Of a stretch of 64,000 nucleotides of DNA, positions 42,629-50,997 are shown piece after piece; position 1 is the stretch's first letter, and each line of letters opens with the position of its first letter. The stretch lies in assembly GCF_000425185.1 (NCBI RefSeq), contig NZ_AULH01000020.1, positions 30,210 through 94,209 of the forward strand, written 5' to 3'. Below the pieces are notes generated by a model. It was not told where the DNA came from, ran no database searches, and saw nothing but the letters and a program-made list of their open reading frames with translations. A program made the position numbers and the translations under genes. The DNA is from Pleomorphomonas koreensis DSM 23070 (lineage in GTDB: Bacteria; Pseudomonadota; Alphaproteobacteria; Rhizobiales; Pleomorphomonadaceae).

Positions 42629-44326
42629 TCAGAACAGCACGTCGTCGAACAGCTCTTCGCCGCCCGGCGCGGCGGCGGGCACCGGCGTCGACGCCCCCGG
42701 CGGTACATGGGCCACTTTCAGGATTTTCTGGTGGATGTCGCGCTCGGCGGCCATGGTGTAGACGGCGTAGAGCCGCTCGGAGAAGCTGGCGTACCGGTCG
42801 GCATCGGCCGCCGGGGCGAGGCCGTCGTCGCCGCCGAACAGCCGGCGGCAGGCGTCGAGATGCTCGCCGAGATCGCGGCGGAAGTCGATGTCGCGGGCGA
42901 TGTGAGCGATGCGCTCGGCCACCGCGTTGCCGCTCTCCGCCGCCTCGGCCAGGAAGCGGCCGGTGCGGGCGCTGGCCTCGCGCAGGGTGACGACGGCGCC
43001 GTCGATCTCGCCGACGATGTCGATGTGCCGGTCGGTCGCCTCGCCGTCGATGTGCTCGGCGGTCTCGCGCATGGCCGACAGGCGTTGCAGGATGTCCTCG
43101 GCGGCGACGCCGAGCCGGGCGGCGTAGGTGTTCATCTCCGCCGCCACCACGCCCACCGCCCGGCCCCTGGCGCCGAGCCGGTTGCTGCGGAGGTAGGCGT
43201 TGATGGCCAGACAGCGGATGTCGTCGCGCACGCTGCGGATGTTGCCGATGTTGCCCATGTTGCTGAGCAGCTCGGTGGCGACGCGCTTGGTGGCGGCATA
43301 GGCGGCGGCCGCCAGATTGCCCGACAGCTCGATGTCCTTGACGACGCCGCGGGCCAGCGCCACGCCGGCCTCGATCGTCTGCATCGCCTCGCCGCTGTCG
43401 CCGCCGGCCCGGCCGGTCAGCGCCAGCACGTGCTCGGCCTCGCCGGCCAGCCCCTCGATCGAGGCGACCACCACCCGCGTCTGCTCGGCAAAATCGGCGA
43501 TCAGCGCCGAGGTCTGGGCGGCCAGCAGGCGGATGCCGACCCCGGCCAGCGCTTCGGCCTGCCGCTCGGAGCCGCAGCGGTCAAGCTCGTCGATCAGGAT
43601 GGCGATGCCGGCCTGTACATGTTCGATACGCTGGCGGGCGACGTCGCCGACCTGCAACGCCGACAACACCTTGCCGACCTTGTCCTGCACCGACCGCGCC
43701 ACGCCCTCGACGCCGGTGGCGAGCCGCCTCAGCTCGGCGCGGCGGTGATGGACGGCGGCCAGCGCCTCGGTCAGCATCGAGGAGACGGCCGGCACCCGCT
43801 GGGCAAGGTTGCCGCCGCCGGCGCAGGCCGCCGCCACCTGACCGCTCAGCTCGCCGACCTTCTCGGCGAACACGTCGATCTGCTCGATGGCCGAGCCGAC
43901 GTATTTGTCGACGTCGTCGGCGAACTGCACGAATTCCGGCACGCCGGCGCCGGCGATGCGGGTTTCCATGGCGCAGGTGGTGAGATAGCGCAGCGAGCGC
44001 TGCATGTCGCGGATGCGCGGGGCGATCGCCTCGCCGTCGGAAAGAACGGAGGCGAGGCGCCGGCCGGCGGCGGCGTCGGCGGCGGCGAGATCGGCAAGGC
44101 CGGTCAGCGTGGCGGTCAGCCGGGCGGCGGCGGCGTCGCAGGTCTGGTCGTCGAGGGCGCCGGTGATGCCCTCGATCGCCCCCAGCAGCCGCGCCACGAT
44201 GTCGTAGGCGGTCATCAGCGCCCGGCCGCCCGCGACGAAACGCTCCTCGATGCGCGATCGGGCGGCCTCAAGTTCGTCGGAAACCGCGCGGAGATCGGCC
44301 TGCCGGGCCATGCTCTCGGATGCCAC
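42629..44326 (-). CDS. Soluble chemoreceptor-like coiled-coil protein without sensor or membrane segment
   Basis: The 565-residue protein is almost entirely helical and has no transmembrane helix, HAMP or recognisable ligand domain. Around residues 375-425 it carries a degenerate chemoreceptor signalling tip: IRCLAINAYLRSNRLG then GRAVGVVAAEMNTYA, which parallels LALNAxIEAARAGExGRGFAVVAxEV but lacks the usual E-A-A-R. The last residues, GEELFDDVLF, resemble the short acidic-hydrophobic tail by which CheZ binds CheY. It may be an orphan MCP-like signalling protein. The start is assumed; no che genes are nearby. Confidence 0.7.
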   Translation of the reverse strand: MASESMARQADLRAVSDELEAARSRIEERFVAGGRALMTAYDIVARLLGAIEGITGALDDQTCDAAAARLTATLTGLADLAAADAAAGRRLASVLSDGEAIAPRIRDMQRSLRYLTTCAMETRIAGAGVPEFVQFADDVDKYVGSAIEQIDVFAEKVGELSGQVAAACAGGGNLAQRVPAVSSMLTEALAAVHHRRAELRRLATGVEGVARSVQDKVGKVLSALQVGDVARQRIEHVQAGIAILIDELDRCGSERQAEALAGVGIRLLAAQTSALIADFAEQTRVVVASIEGLAGEAEHVLALTGRAGGDSGEAMQTIEAGVALARGVVKDIELSGNLAAAAYAATKRVATELLSNMGNIGNIRSVRDDIRCLAINAYLRSNRLGARGRAVGVVAAEMNTYAARLGVAAEDILQRLSAMRETAEHIDGEATDRHIDIVGEIDGAVVTLREASARTGRFLAEAAESGNAVAERIAHIARDIDFRRDLGEHLDACRRLFGGDDGLAPAADADRYASFSERLYAVYTMAAERDIHQKILKVAHVPPGASTPVPAAAPGGEELFDDVLF

Positions 44327-44483
44327 TCGTCTCTCCTGTGCTCGGTTCGCAGCCTTTCAGAAAAGAATGAAATATCTGTTCACCATGAGAGTCCGGCGGA
44401 TCGGGCGGCGAGAGCGCTTCCAACCCGGCCGTCAAACGTGCGATAAGCCCGTGCATCGCATCCCCGAACGGACATCGCCGACC

Positions 44484-45476
44484 ATGATCGAAAAGCCGCC
44501 TCGCGCGGGCAAGCGCCCGACGATCGCCGACGTGGCGCGCCTCGCCGGCGTGGCGCCGGCCATCGTGTCGCGGGCGCTGTCGCCCAGCCGCCGGCCGGTG
44601 TCGCTGGAAAAGAAGGAGCGGGTGCTGAAGGCGGCGGCCGAACTCGGCTACCATCAGAACCCCCTGGCGCGCGGCCTCGCCACCAAGTCGATCGACCTCG
44701 TCGCGGTGATCATCAACCACCTTTCCGACCTCTCCGACCTCGACCTGTTCGATCCGCTCCTCGAGGGCATCCAGTCGCTCGGCAAGCAGGCGATCCTGAT
44801 CCGCGTCGGCCGCACCAAGCGCATCGACGACTTCCTGCGCAATTCGCTCAGCTACCACGTGCATGCGGCGCTGGTGTTCTCCGACTTCGCCGGCGCCGGC
44901 GAGGTGCGCGCCCTGTTCCACAGCGACAACGTGCTGATGCTGAACGGCCGGTTCGACGCCGAGAGCGCCCGCATCCGCATCGACGAGGAGAGCGGTATCG
45001 CCGAGCTGGCCCGCCACGCCCGCGGCCGCGGCGTCGGGACGGCGGCGCTGGTCACCGGCCGGGCCAGTTCGCTGGTCGAGGAGGCGCGCGTTGCCGCCTA
45101 CCGGACGGCCTGCAACGCCGTCGGCATCCGTCTCGTGCGCGAGGTGAGCGGCGACTATTCCTACGGCTCCGGCCGTGAGGCGGCGGCGGCGATCGCCGGC
45201 GCCCTGCCGGACGCCGTGTTCTGCACCTCCGATTCCATGGCGATGGGCGTGATGGACGGCCTCGGCCGCGACGGGCTGCGGCCGCCGGCCGACTACCTCA
45301 TCTACGGCTTCGACGCCGTCGACAGGGGCAATTTCGCCGCCTACGACGTCTCCAGCGTCGGCTTCGACCGGACGGCGCTGGTAGCCGGCATCCTCGCCTA
45401 CCTGAAGGTGCCGGGCGAGTTTCCGGCGACCGGGATCGACATCCCCACCCGCTTCATCGCCCGCGCCACCGGCTGA
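44484..45476 (+). CDS. LacI-family transcriptional regulator
   Basis: The 330-residue repressor starts with a LacI helix-turn-helix (RPTIADVARLAGVAPAIVSR, about residues 11-30) and the hinge helix NPLARGLATKS, then a periplasmic-binding-type effector domain. It lies convergent with the amino-acid ABC/glycosylasparaginase operon, whose promoter holds a perfect LacI operator at 49404. That pairing makes it the likely regulator, with a sugar-containing effector. The ATG at 44484 was chosen because the HTH begins just after it; the frame is open further upstream. Confidence 0.88.
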   Translation: MIEKPPRAGKRPTIADVARLAGVAPAIVSRALSPSRRPVSLEKKERVLKAAAELGYHQNPLARGLATKSIDLVAVIINHLSDLSDLDLFDPLLEGIQSLGKQAILIRVGRTKRIDDFLRNSLSYHVHAALVFSDFAGAGEVRALFHSDNVLMLNGRFDAESARIRIDEESGIAELARHARGRGVGTAALVTGRASSLVEEARVAAYRTACNAVGIRLVREVSGDYSYGSGREAAAAIAGALPDAVFCTSDSMAMGVMDGLGRDGLRPPADYLIYGFDAVDRGNFAAYDVSSVGFDRTALVAGILAYLKVPGEFPATGIDIPTRFIARATG

Positions 45477-45511
45477 GGCATCGGCGCATCAGCCGATGCG
45501 GCGGCAATACG

Positions 45512-45545
45512 AAAACCCCGGCGCCGGGGATGCCGGCGCCGGGGC
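45512..45545 (-). terminator. Rho-independent terminator of the ABC/glycosylasparaginase operon
   Basis: On the minus strand CCCCGGCGCCGG and CCGGCGCCGGGG pair as a 12-bp stem with a 5-nt loop, followed by TTTTC. It lies between the operon's last gene and the convergent LacI regulator and could act in both directions. Confidence 0.75.
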
Positions 45546-45572
45546 TTGACGGGTGGCGATCTCCGTCGGGGA

Positions 45573-46370
45573 TTACCAGAGCGGGGTCAGCACCGGCGGG
45601 TTGGCCTTCTCGCCCCACCACTTCTTGTAGTTGGCCTCATAGGCGCCCGACTGGATGTAGTCGGAGACGAACATGTCGACCCAGCGCTGGAACTCCGGAT
45701 CGCCCTGGGCGATGGCGATGCCGATCGGGTCGTTGGAGTAGAGGCCGGGCAGGGTGGTCAGCGACGGGTCCTTGGTGGCGAGGTAGTCGAGCATCGACGA
45801 ATCCTCGATGCCGGCGTCGACGCGCTTCTGCTTGAGCAGCAGCACGCCGTCCGGCGAGAAGTTGTCGGTGTAGACCAGCTCGGCGGTGGGCACGGCGCGC
45901 TTCAGGAAGGTCTCGCCGGTGGTGCCGCGACCGACGACGACCTTCTTGCCGGCGAGGCCCTCGAGCGAGGTGATGCCGGCGTCGGCCTGCACGATGATGC
46001 GGAGGCCGGCCCGGTTGTAGGGGATCGAGAAGCTGACCGCCTTGGCGCGGGCCAGCGTCGCCGAGGTGTTGGCGACCACCAGGTCGAGCTGGTTGGACAC
46101 CAGCATGGAGACGCGGGCGTCGCCGGAGACGTCGGTGAACTCCACCTTCACGCCGAGCTTGTCGGCCAGCATGGTGGCGACATCGACGTCATAGCCGATC
46201 GGGTTGTTCTGGTCGTCGCGGAAGCCGATCGGCTCGCCGCCCAGCGACACACCGATGCGGATGGTGCCGGCGTCGAGAATTTCCTGCAGCTTGGCGCCGG
46301 CGCTGGCGCTGCCGACCAGCGCGAGGCAGACGGCGGCGGCGGTAAGCGTTGTCTTCAGAAGCCGATGCAT
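45573..46370 (-). CDS. Amino-acid-type ABC transporter periplasmic binding protein
   Basis: The 265-residue precursor has a signal peptide (residues 1-24, ending GSASAGA) and a family 3 solute-binding fold: GTIRIGVSLGGEPIGFRDDQ, IGYDVDVATMLADKLGVKVE and LDLVVANTSATLARAKAVSF. Such proteins bind polar amino acids; the genetic setting with a glycosylasparaginase suggests a glycosylated asparagine. It is the last gene of the operon, 19 bp after the hydrolase gene, which is unusual since binding-protein genes often come first. Confidence 0.9.
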   Translation of the reverse strand: MHRLLKTTLTAAAVCLALVGSASAGAKLQEILDAGTIRIGVSLGGEPIGFRDDQNNPIGYDVDVATMLADKLGVKVEFTDVSGDARVSMLVSNQLDLVVANTSATLARAKAVSFSIPYNRAGLRIIVQADAGITSLEGLAGKKVVVGRGTTGETFLKRAVPTAELVYTDNFSPDGVLLLKQKRVDAGIEDSSMLDYLATKDPSLTTLPGLYSNDPIGIAIAQGDPEFQRWVDMFVSDYIQSGAYEANYKKWWGEKANPPVLTPLW

Positions 46371-46389
46371 GTCCTGTCTCCTTGATGAA

Positions 46390-47307
46390 TCAGAGCTGTT
46401 CCGATTGCCGCCGCTCGGGCGCGGCCATGCCGGGTTCCCAGAACCAGTAGGAAACCGGCGTGTCGCCCCGGAGCGTCACGACGCGATGCTTATTGTTTAT
46501 GTCGAGCGCATGAATGACCACCTCGCCGATGAAGCCACCCCTGAGGGCGAGGAGGTCCTCGGCGGCGCGCTCCACCGCCGCATCGAGGGAAAGGCCGAAT
46601 TTCAGTCCCTGCACCACGGCGTGCGAGGTGGCGCAGCGCATGGTCATCTCGCCGGTGTGGGTGCAGGCGGCGGCGCCGTAGCGGCTGTCGGCATAGAAGC
46701 CGGCGCCGGGAATCGGGCTGTCGCCGAGCCGGCCGGGATATTTCCACGCCCAGCCGGAGGTGGAGGTGGCGACGGCGGCGTTGCCGCCGGCGTCGATGCC
46801 GAGGAAGACCGTGGTGTCGCGCACCCGCTCGGGATCGGTGATGGCATTGGAAAGCGGGATCAGCGGCACGTCGGGGAAGGCGGCGCGCGCCTTCTCGTCG
46901 AGGAGGTCGTCGAGCTTTTCCCGCCAGACCCGCTTGCTGTCGGGGAACAGCACGTCGTCCTCGGTGAAACCGATTTCACTCGCGAAGCGCCGGGCACCTT
47001 CGCCGGTCAGCATGACGTGCGGCAGGCGGGCCATCACTTCGCGGGCCAGCGCGGCGACGTGCAGCGTGCGCGGCACGGCGCCGACCGCGCCGACGGCGAG
47101 CGTCGTGCCGTCCATGACGGCGCCGTCGCATTCCATGTCGCCGATCATGTTGGGCCAGCCGCCGTAGCCGACCGAGCGGACGCTCGGCGCCGCCTCGACG
47201 CGGCCGATGCCGGTCACCAGCGCGTCGAGGGCGGCGCCTCCGGCGGTGAGGATGCCGACGGCTTCGGAAAAGCCGGGCTCGGCCTCGGTATTGGCAAGGA
47301 GGATCAA
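46390..47307 (-). CDS. N4-(beta-N-acetylglucosaminyl)-L-asparaginase-type Ntn hydrolase
   Basis: The 305-residue protein is of the aspartylglucosaminidase branch of plant-type asparaginases, which self-cleave before a nucleophile Thr. The N-terminal half has SVGYGGWPNMIG, AVMDGTTLAVGAVG and GARRFASEIGF; the likely cleavage site is in RDTTVFLGID, followed by ATSTSGWAWKYPGRLGDSPI. No signal peptide is present, so hydrolysis is cytoplasmic. Start is TTG, 3 bp after the ATPase stop, with AAGAAGGAC upstream. The usual His before the Asp-Thr site is Arg here. Isoaspartyl peptidase activity is the alternative. Confidence 0.85.
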   Translation of the reverse strand: MILLANTEAEPGFSEAVGILTAGGAALDALVTGIGRVEAAPSVRSVGYGGWPNMIGDMECDGAVMDGTTLAVGAVGAVPRTLHVAALAREVMARLPHVMLTGEGARRFASEIGFTEDDVLFPDSKRVWREKLDDLLDEKARAAFPDVPLIPLSNAITDPERVRDTTVFLGIDAGGNAAVATSTSGWAWKYPGRLGDSPIPGAGFYADSRYGAAACTHTGEMTMRCATSHAVVQGLKFGLSLDAAVERAAEDLLALRGGFIGEVVIHALDINNKHRVVTLRGDTPVSYWFWEPGMAAPERRQSEQL

Positions 47308-47310
47308 GGC

Positions 47311-48045
47311 TCAGTCCTTCTTCAGCTTGGACAGGAACTGCCGGATGCGCGGCACGGCGAGGCCGCCCTCCTCGGCGAAGAAATCGGCGGTCGGCAGGTC
47401 GACGATCAGTTCGCCCTGTTCGAGGAAGACGATGCGGCTCGAAATGTGGCGGGCGAACTCGATCTCGTGGGTGACGAACACCATGGTGGTGCCGTCGGCG
47501 GCCAGCTCGGCGAGGATGCGCAGCACGTCGCCGGTCATCTCCGGATCGAGCGCCGAGGTCACCTCGTCGAGCAGCAGGTAGCGCGGCTGCATGGCGAGCG
47601 CCCGGCAGATGCCGACGCGCTGGCGCTGGCCGCCGGAAAGCTGCTGCGGATAGGCGTCGGCGTGGGCGGAGAGGCCGACCCGCTCGAGCAGCGCCCGGCC
47701 GCGCGCCTCGGCCTCGGCCTTCGGCAGCTTCAAGACCTCGATCGGGGCGAGGGTGATATTCCCGAGCGCCGTCATGTGCGGATAGAGGTTGAACAGCTGG
47801 AACACCGTGGCCGACGCCCGCCGGGCGGCGACGAGGCCGGCCTTGGTCGAGACGTCGTGACCGTCGACGGTGATCCTGCCGCCGGAGAGCTGTTCGAGGC
47901 CATTGATGCAGCGGATCAGCGTCGACTTGCCGGAGCCGGAGGCGCCGAGGATGGTCACCACCTCGCCGGGCGCCACCGTGAGGTTGACGCGCTTCAGCAC
48001 GGGCATGTCGCCAAAGCGCTTCTCGACATTCTCGGCGACGATCAT
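47311..48045 (-). CDS. Amino-acid ABC transporter ATP-binding protein (GlnQ/HisP-like)
   Basis: The 244-residue ATPase has Walker A GASGSGKST, signature LSGGQRQRVGICRAL, Walker B YLLLDEVTSALDPE and switch segment MVFVTHEIEFARH. It powers import by the two permeases encoded just upstream. I chose the ATG at 48045, which overlaps the upstream permease stop as TGATG and has GGGAGG before it. The next gene, the hydrolase, starts 3 bp after its stop. Confidence 0.93.
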   Translation of the reverse strand: MIVAENVEKRFGDMPVLKRVNLTVAPGEVVTILGASGSGKSTLIRCINGLEQLSGGRITVDGHDVSTKAGLVAARRASATVFQLFNLYPHMTALGNITLAPIEVLKLPKAEAEARGRALLERVGLSAHADAYPQQLSGGQRQRVGICRALAMQPRYLLLDEVTSALDPEMTGDVLRILAELAADGTTMVFVTHEIEFARHISSRIVFLEQGELIVDLPTADFFAEEGGLAVPRIRQFLSKLKKD

Positions 48046-48716
48046 CAGATGCCTCCCCATTGGGCGGACTTGCGCAAGGCCGCCTCGATGCGGCCGCCGA
48101 AATGGGCGAGCGTCTTCGCCGCCGTATAATAGATGAGGCCGATCACCGCCCAGACGATGAAGGGTTGCAGCGTCCTGAGATTGAGGATGTTGCCGATCTT
48201 GGTCAGGTCGAACACGCCGATCACCGAGATCAGCGAGGTGACCTGCAACTGGTTGACCAGGATGCCGATCAGCGGTCCCACCGCGAAGGCGGCGGCCTGC
48301 GGCGCGATGATCAGCCGGAGGATGCGCGCGCGGGACAGGCCGAACACCTCGGCCGCCTCGATCTGCTCGCGCTCGATCGACTCGATGCCGGACCGGAAGA
48401 TGACGAAGGCAAAGGCGGCGGTGTTGAGGCTGATGGTCAGCGTCGCCGCCTCGACCGGCGTCATGCGGACGTGCAGGAAGGCTGGGATGCCGAAGAACAC
48501 CAGGAACAACTGCACCAGCACCGGCGAGTTCTTCAGCGCTTCGGTGACGACGACGATCACCGGCCGGCAGCCGGGGACGCGGTAGTGGTGAACGACGGCA
48601 AGCAGCAGGCCGAGGAGGAGGCCGATCACCGTCGTGCCGACGAAGAGGGCCAGCGTCACGCCGAGGCCCTGCAAGAGCAGCACGATGTCGTAGGGCGTGA
48701 AGTCGGCGTAGCGCAT
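48045..48716 (-). CDS. Amino-acid ABC transporter permease
   Basis: The 223-residue HisM/GlnP-type permease has about five membrane helices. The conserved segment VTEALKNSPVLVQLFLVFFG lies near residue 55 and the EAA-like loop EREQIEAAEVFGLSRARILR near residue 115. It partners with the next permease upstream, whose stop overlaps its start by one base, and with the ATPase downstream. Confidence 0.92.
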   Translation of the reverse strand: MRYADFTPYDIVLLLQGLGVTLALFVGTTVIGLLLGLLLAVVHHYRVPGCRPVIVVVTEALKNSPVLVQLFLVFFGIPAFLHVRMTPVEAATLTISLNTAAFAFVIFRSGIESIEREQIEAAEVFGLSRARILRLIIAPQAAAFAVGPLIGILVNQLQVTSLISVIGVFDLTKIGNILNLRTLQPFIVWAVIGLIYYTAAKTLAHFGGRIEAALRKSAQWGGI

Positions 48717-49378
48717 CAGCCCCCCGTCATGAAGCGGTTGAGGCGGCGGTGCGCCGCCGAGATGGCGAACGACATCAGCGTGGTCAGCGCGGCGTAGAGC
48801 ACCAGCAGCACCGCGTAGACCTCGAACGGCTTGAAGGTGGTGGCGGCGACGATCTTGGCGGCGCCGGTCAGCTCGTTGACGGTGATGGTGGAAAGGATCG
48901 ACGACGTCAGGATCAGGTTGATCAGCACCGAGCCCATCGGCCGCACCGAGACGCGCAGGGCGATCGGCAGCACGATGCGGGTGAAGATCTTGACGCGACT
49001 GAGGCCGGACACTTTGGCCGCGTCGATCACGCCGGGATCGATGGTCAGGATGCCCGAGAGGATGACGTCGGAGACGAAGGCGCCGCCGGCGATCGACAGG
49101 GCGATGACGCCGGTCTCGAAGGCGCCGATGTAGATGCCGAGTTCGGGCAGGCCGTAGAAGAAGAAGAACAGCTGCACGAGGAAGGGCACGTTGCGGAACA
49201 CGTCGCCGTAGACATTGGCGATGCCGCGCACGAGGCGGTTACCCGACGAGCGCATCGAGGCGGTCAGCGCGCCGAGCAGCACCGCGCCGATGACGGCCAG
49301 CAGGCAGGCGGCCACCGTCAGCGCGAAGCCTTGCAGCAGGAAGCCGATGTAGGGCTCGATCACCCTCCAGAAGCGCAA
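48716..49378 (-). CDS. Amino-acid ABC transporter permease, first gene of the glycosylasparagine-type operon
   Basis: The HisQ/GlnP-type permease has YGDVFRNVPFLVQLFFFFYG and the EAA-like loop DPGVIDAAKVSGLSRVKIFT. The frame is open back to 49507, but a start there would lie upstream of the promoter and operator (49404-49450). I therefore chose TTG at 49378 with GGGGGA 7 nt before it, giving 220 residues, the normal size; GTG at 49363 is the alternative. It is the promoter-proximal gene of the five-gene operon. Confidence 0.85.
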   Translation of the reverse strand: MRFWRVIEPYIGFLLQGFALTVAACLLAVIGAVLLGALTASMRSSGNRLVRGIANVYGDVFRNVPFLVQLFFFFYGLPELGIYIGAFETGVIALSIAGGAFVSDVILSGILTIDPGVIDAAKVSGLSRVKIFTRIVLPIALRVSVRPMGSVLINLILTSSILSTITVNELTGAAKIVAATTFKPFEVYAVLLVLYAALTTLMSFAISAAHRRLNRFMTGG

Positions 49379-49403
49379 CCCTCGTTCCCCCGCCGTTTTT
49401 ATT

Positions 49404-49419
49404 GTGAAAGCGGTTTCAC
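49404..49419 (-). promoter_or_regulatory. LacI-type operator of the ABC/glycosylasparaginase operon
   Basis: GTGAAAGCGGTTTCAC has perfect GTGAAA/TTTCAC arms around a central four bases containing CG, the hallmark of LacI-family operators. It lies just downstream of the -10 on the minus strand, where a bound repressor blocks transcription. The LacI regulator at 44484 is the likely ligand. Confidence 0.8.
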
Positions 49420-49421
49420 TT

Positions 49422-49450
49422 TGTGTAGGGACAATTCCCGAGGCTGTCAA
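49422..49450 (-). promoter_or_regulatory. Sigma-70-type promoter of the ABC/glycosylasparaginase operon
   Basis: On the minus strand a perfect -35 TTGACA (49445-49450) is spaced 17 bp from TACACA (49422-49427) as -10. The operator at 49404-49419 covers the expected transcription start. Confidence 0.65.
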
Positions 49451-49597
49451 GCAAGCCGCTTGGCTCCTGCTCGCCGGCGGCCGGCGCCTCGATGAAGCGG
49501 CGGCCATGGGCGGGCAGCGGCGCGACGCGCGACCAGATAACTCTCGAACTCGATCGGCCGGTTGTCCATGACGGATCCTTGCAAGGTTGTCGGGTGG

Positions 49598-50572
49598 TCA
49601 GGGGATGAGCACCGAGGCGCCGCTGGTCGCCCGGCCTTCCAGCGCCCGGTGGGCGTCGGCGGCGTTGGCGAGGGCAAAGCGCTGACGCACCTCGGCCCGC
49701 ACGGCGCCGGCGGCGAGGCGGGCGAACAGGTCGGCGGCGCGCGCCTCAAGTTCGGCCCGCTCCTCGATGTAATGGAACAGCATCGGCCGGCAGGCGGACA
49801 ATGAGCCGCCCTGCGCCAGCATGGCCAGCGAGAATCCCTCGATCGGCCCCGACGACTGGCCGAAGGAGACGAAGGCGCCGCGTTTCCGCAAGCATCGCAG
49901 CGAGCCGGCCCAGGTGTCGCGGCCGACGCTGTCGTAGACGACGTCGCAGCCGCGGCCTTGGGTGATGTCGCGCACCACGGCAACGAAGTCGTCGCGGCGG
50001 TAGTCGATGACGTGGTCGTAGCCGTGGGCGCGGGCAAGTTCCGCCTTCTCCGGCGAGCCGGCGGTGCCGATGGCCGTGGCGCCCAGCGCCTTCAGCCATT
50101 GCCCCATCAGCAGGCCGACGCCGCCGGCCGCCGCGTGCACCAGCGCCACGTCGCCGGCCTTCACCGGAAAGGTCGAGGTGACGAGATACTGCACCGTCAG
50201 GCCCTTCAGCATGACGGTGGCGGCGATCTCGTCGGAAATGCCGTCGGGCAGCCTGATCAGCCGGTCGGCGGCGATGATGCGGCGCTCGCGATAGGCGCCG
50301 AGCGGCGTCGTATAGGCGACGCGGTCGCCGACCGCCACGCCCTCCACCTCAGGTCCGACGGCCTCCACCACGCCGGCCGCCTCGGCGCCAACTATCAGTG
50401 GCGTCTCCGGCCAGGCGTAGAGGCCGGAGCGGTAGTAGGTGTCGATGAAGTTGACGCCGATGGCGGTGTGGCGGATGGCCGCCTCGCCGGCGGCGGGCGC
50501 GCGATCGGCGACCTCCTGCCAGCGCAGCGCCTCCGGGCCGCCGGGGGCGCCGAGCACAAGGGCTTTCGACAT
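49598..50572 (-). CDS. Zinc-independent NADPH:quinone oxidoreductase (QOR family)
   Basis: The 324-residue medium-chain dehydrogenase/reductase has the GroES-like N-terminal part with GVNFIDTYYRSGLY and the nucleotide-binding HAAAGGVGLLMGQWLKALGA near residue 148. No zinc-binding cysteine cluster is present, as in QorA. It reduces quinones with NADPH; the natural substrate is open. It is the third gene of a minus-strand set after an aminotransferase and an AhpD-like protein, with an 11-bp gap. Confidence 0.92.
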   Translation of the reverse strand: MSKALVLGAPGGPEALRWQEVADRAPAAGEAAIRHTAIGVNFIDTYYRSGLYAWPETPLIVGAEAAGVVEAVGPEVEGVAVGDRVAYTTPLGAYRERRIIAADRLIRLPDGISDEIAATVMLKGLTVQYLVTSTFPVKAGDVALVHAAAGGVGLLMGQWLKALGATAIGTAGSPEKAELARAHGYDHVIDYRRDDFVAVVRDITQGRGCDVVYDSVGRDTWAGSLRCLRKRGAFVSFGQSSGPIEGFSLAMLAQGGSLSACRPMLFHYIEERAELEARAADLFARLAAGAVRAEVRQRFALANAADAHRALEGRATSGASVLIP

Positions 50573-50583
50573 GCCGATCTCCG

Positions 50584-50988
50584 TCAGGCCAGGAACTGCG
50601 GATCGACCGGCACTTGCAGCGCCTGCACGATGGCGTTGGTCTCGGAGGCCATGCCGATCACCGACAGCAGCTCGGCATGCATGCCGTCGGTCATGCCCTT
50701 GGCCTTGGCCTGTGCGGTATGGGAATGGATGCAGTAGCCGCAACCGTTCACCGTGGAGACGGCGATGTAGATCATTTCCCTGACCACCGGCGACAGCTCG
50801 CCCGGCGCCACCATCACCTCCTTCAGGCTGGCCCAGGTGCGCTCGAGGAGCTGCGGCTGGTTGGCGAGGCCGCGCCAGAAGTTGTTGACGAAGTCCGACT
50901 TGCGCGTAGCGCGGATGTCGTCGAACACCGCCTTGACGCGCGGATCGGCCTCGGCCTCGGCGTCGGTCCAGAGTTTCACGGTGGACAT
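50584..50988 (-). CDS. Carboxymuconolactone decarboxylase/AhpD-like protein
   Basis: The 134-residue helical protein carries the redox motif CGYCIHSHTAQAK of the AhpD-like branch, with paired cysteines and a histidine. Such proteins reduce peroxides or alkylhydroperoxidase partners, or act as decarboxylases; the CxxC favours redox. It begins 9 bp after the aminotransferase stop and precedes the quinone oxidoreductase gene, so the two oxidoreductases may share a stress or catabolic role. Confidence 0.88.
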   Translation of the reverse strand: MSTVKLWTDAEAEADPRVKAVFDDIRATRKSDFVNNFWRGLANQPQLLERTWASLKEVMVAPGELSPVVREMIYIAVSTVNGCGYCIHSHTAQAKAKGMTDGMHAELLSVIGMASETNAIVQALQVPVDPQFLA

Positions 50989-50997
50989 GATCTCTCC

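Noticed and set aside
41594..44446. Open frame of 950 codons opposite the aldo/keto reductase and chemoreceptor-like genes
   Set aside because: It spans two real antisense genes and the gap between them, with composition typical of a shadow frame.
49379..49507. N-terminal extension of the first amino-acid permease
   Set aside because: It would start upstream of the promoter and operator and adds 43 atypical residues to a normally 220-residue family.
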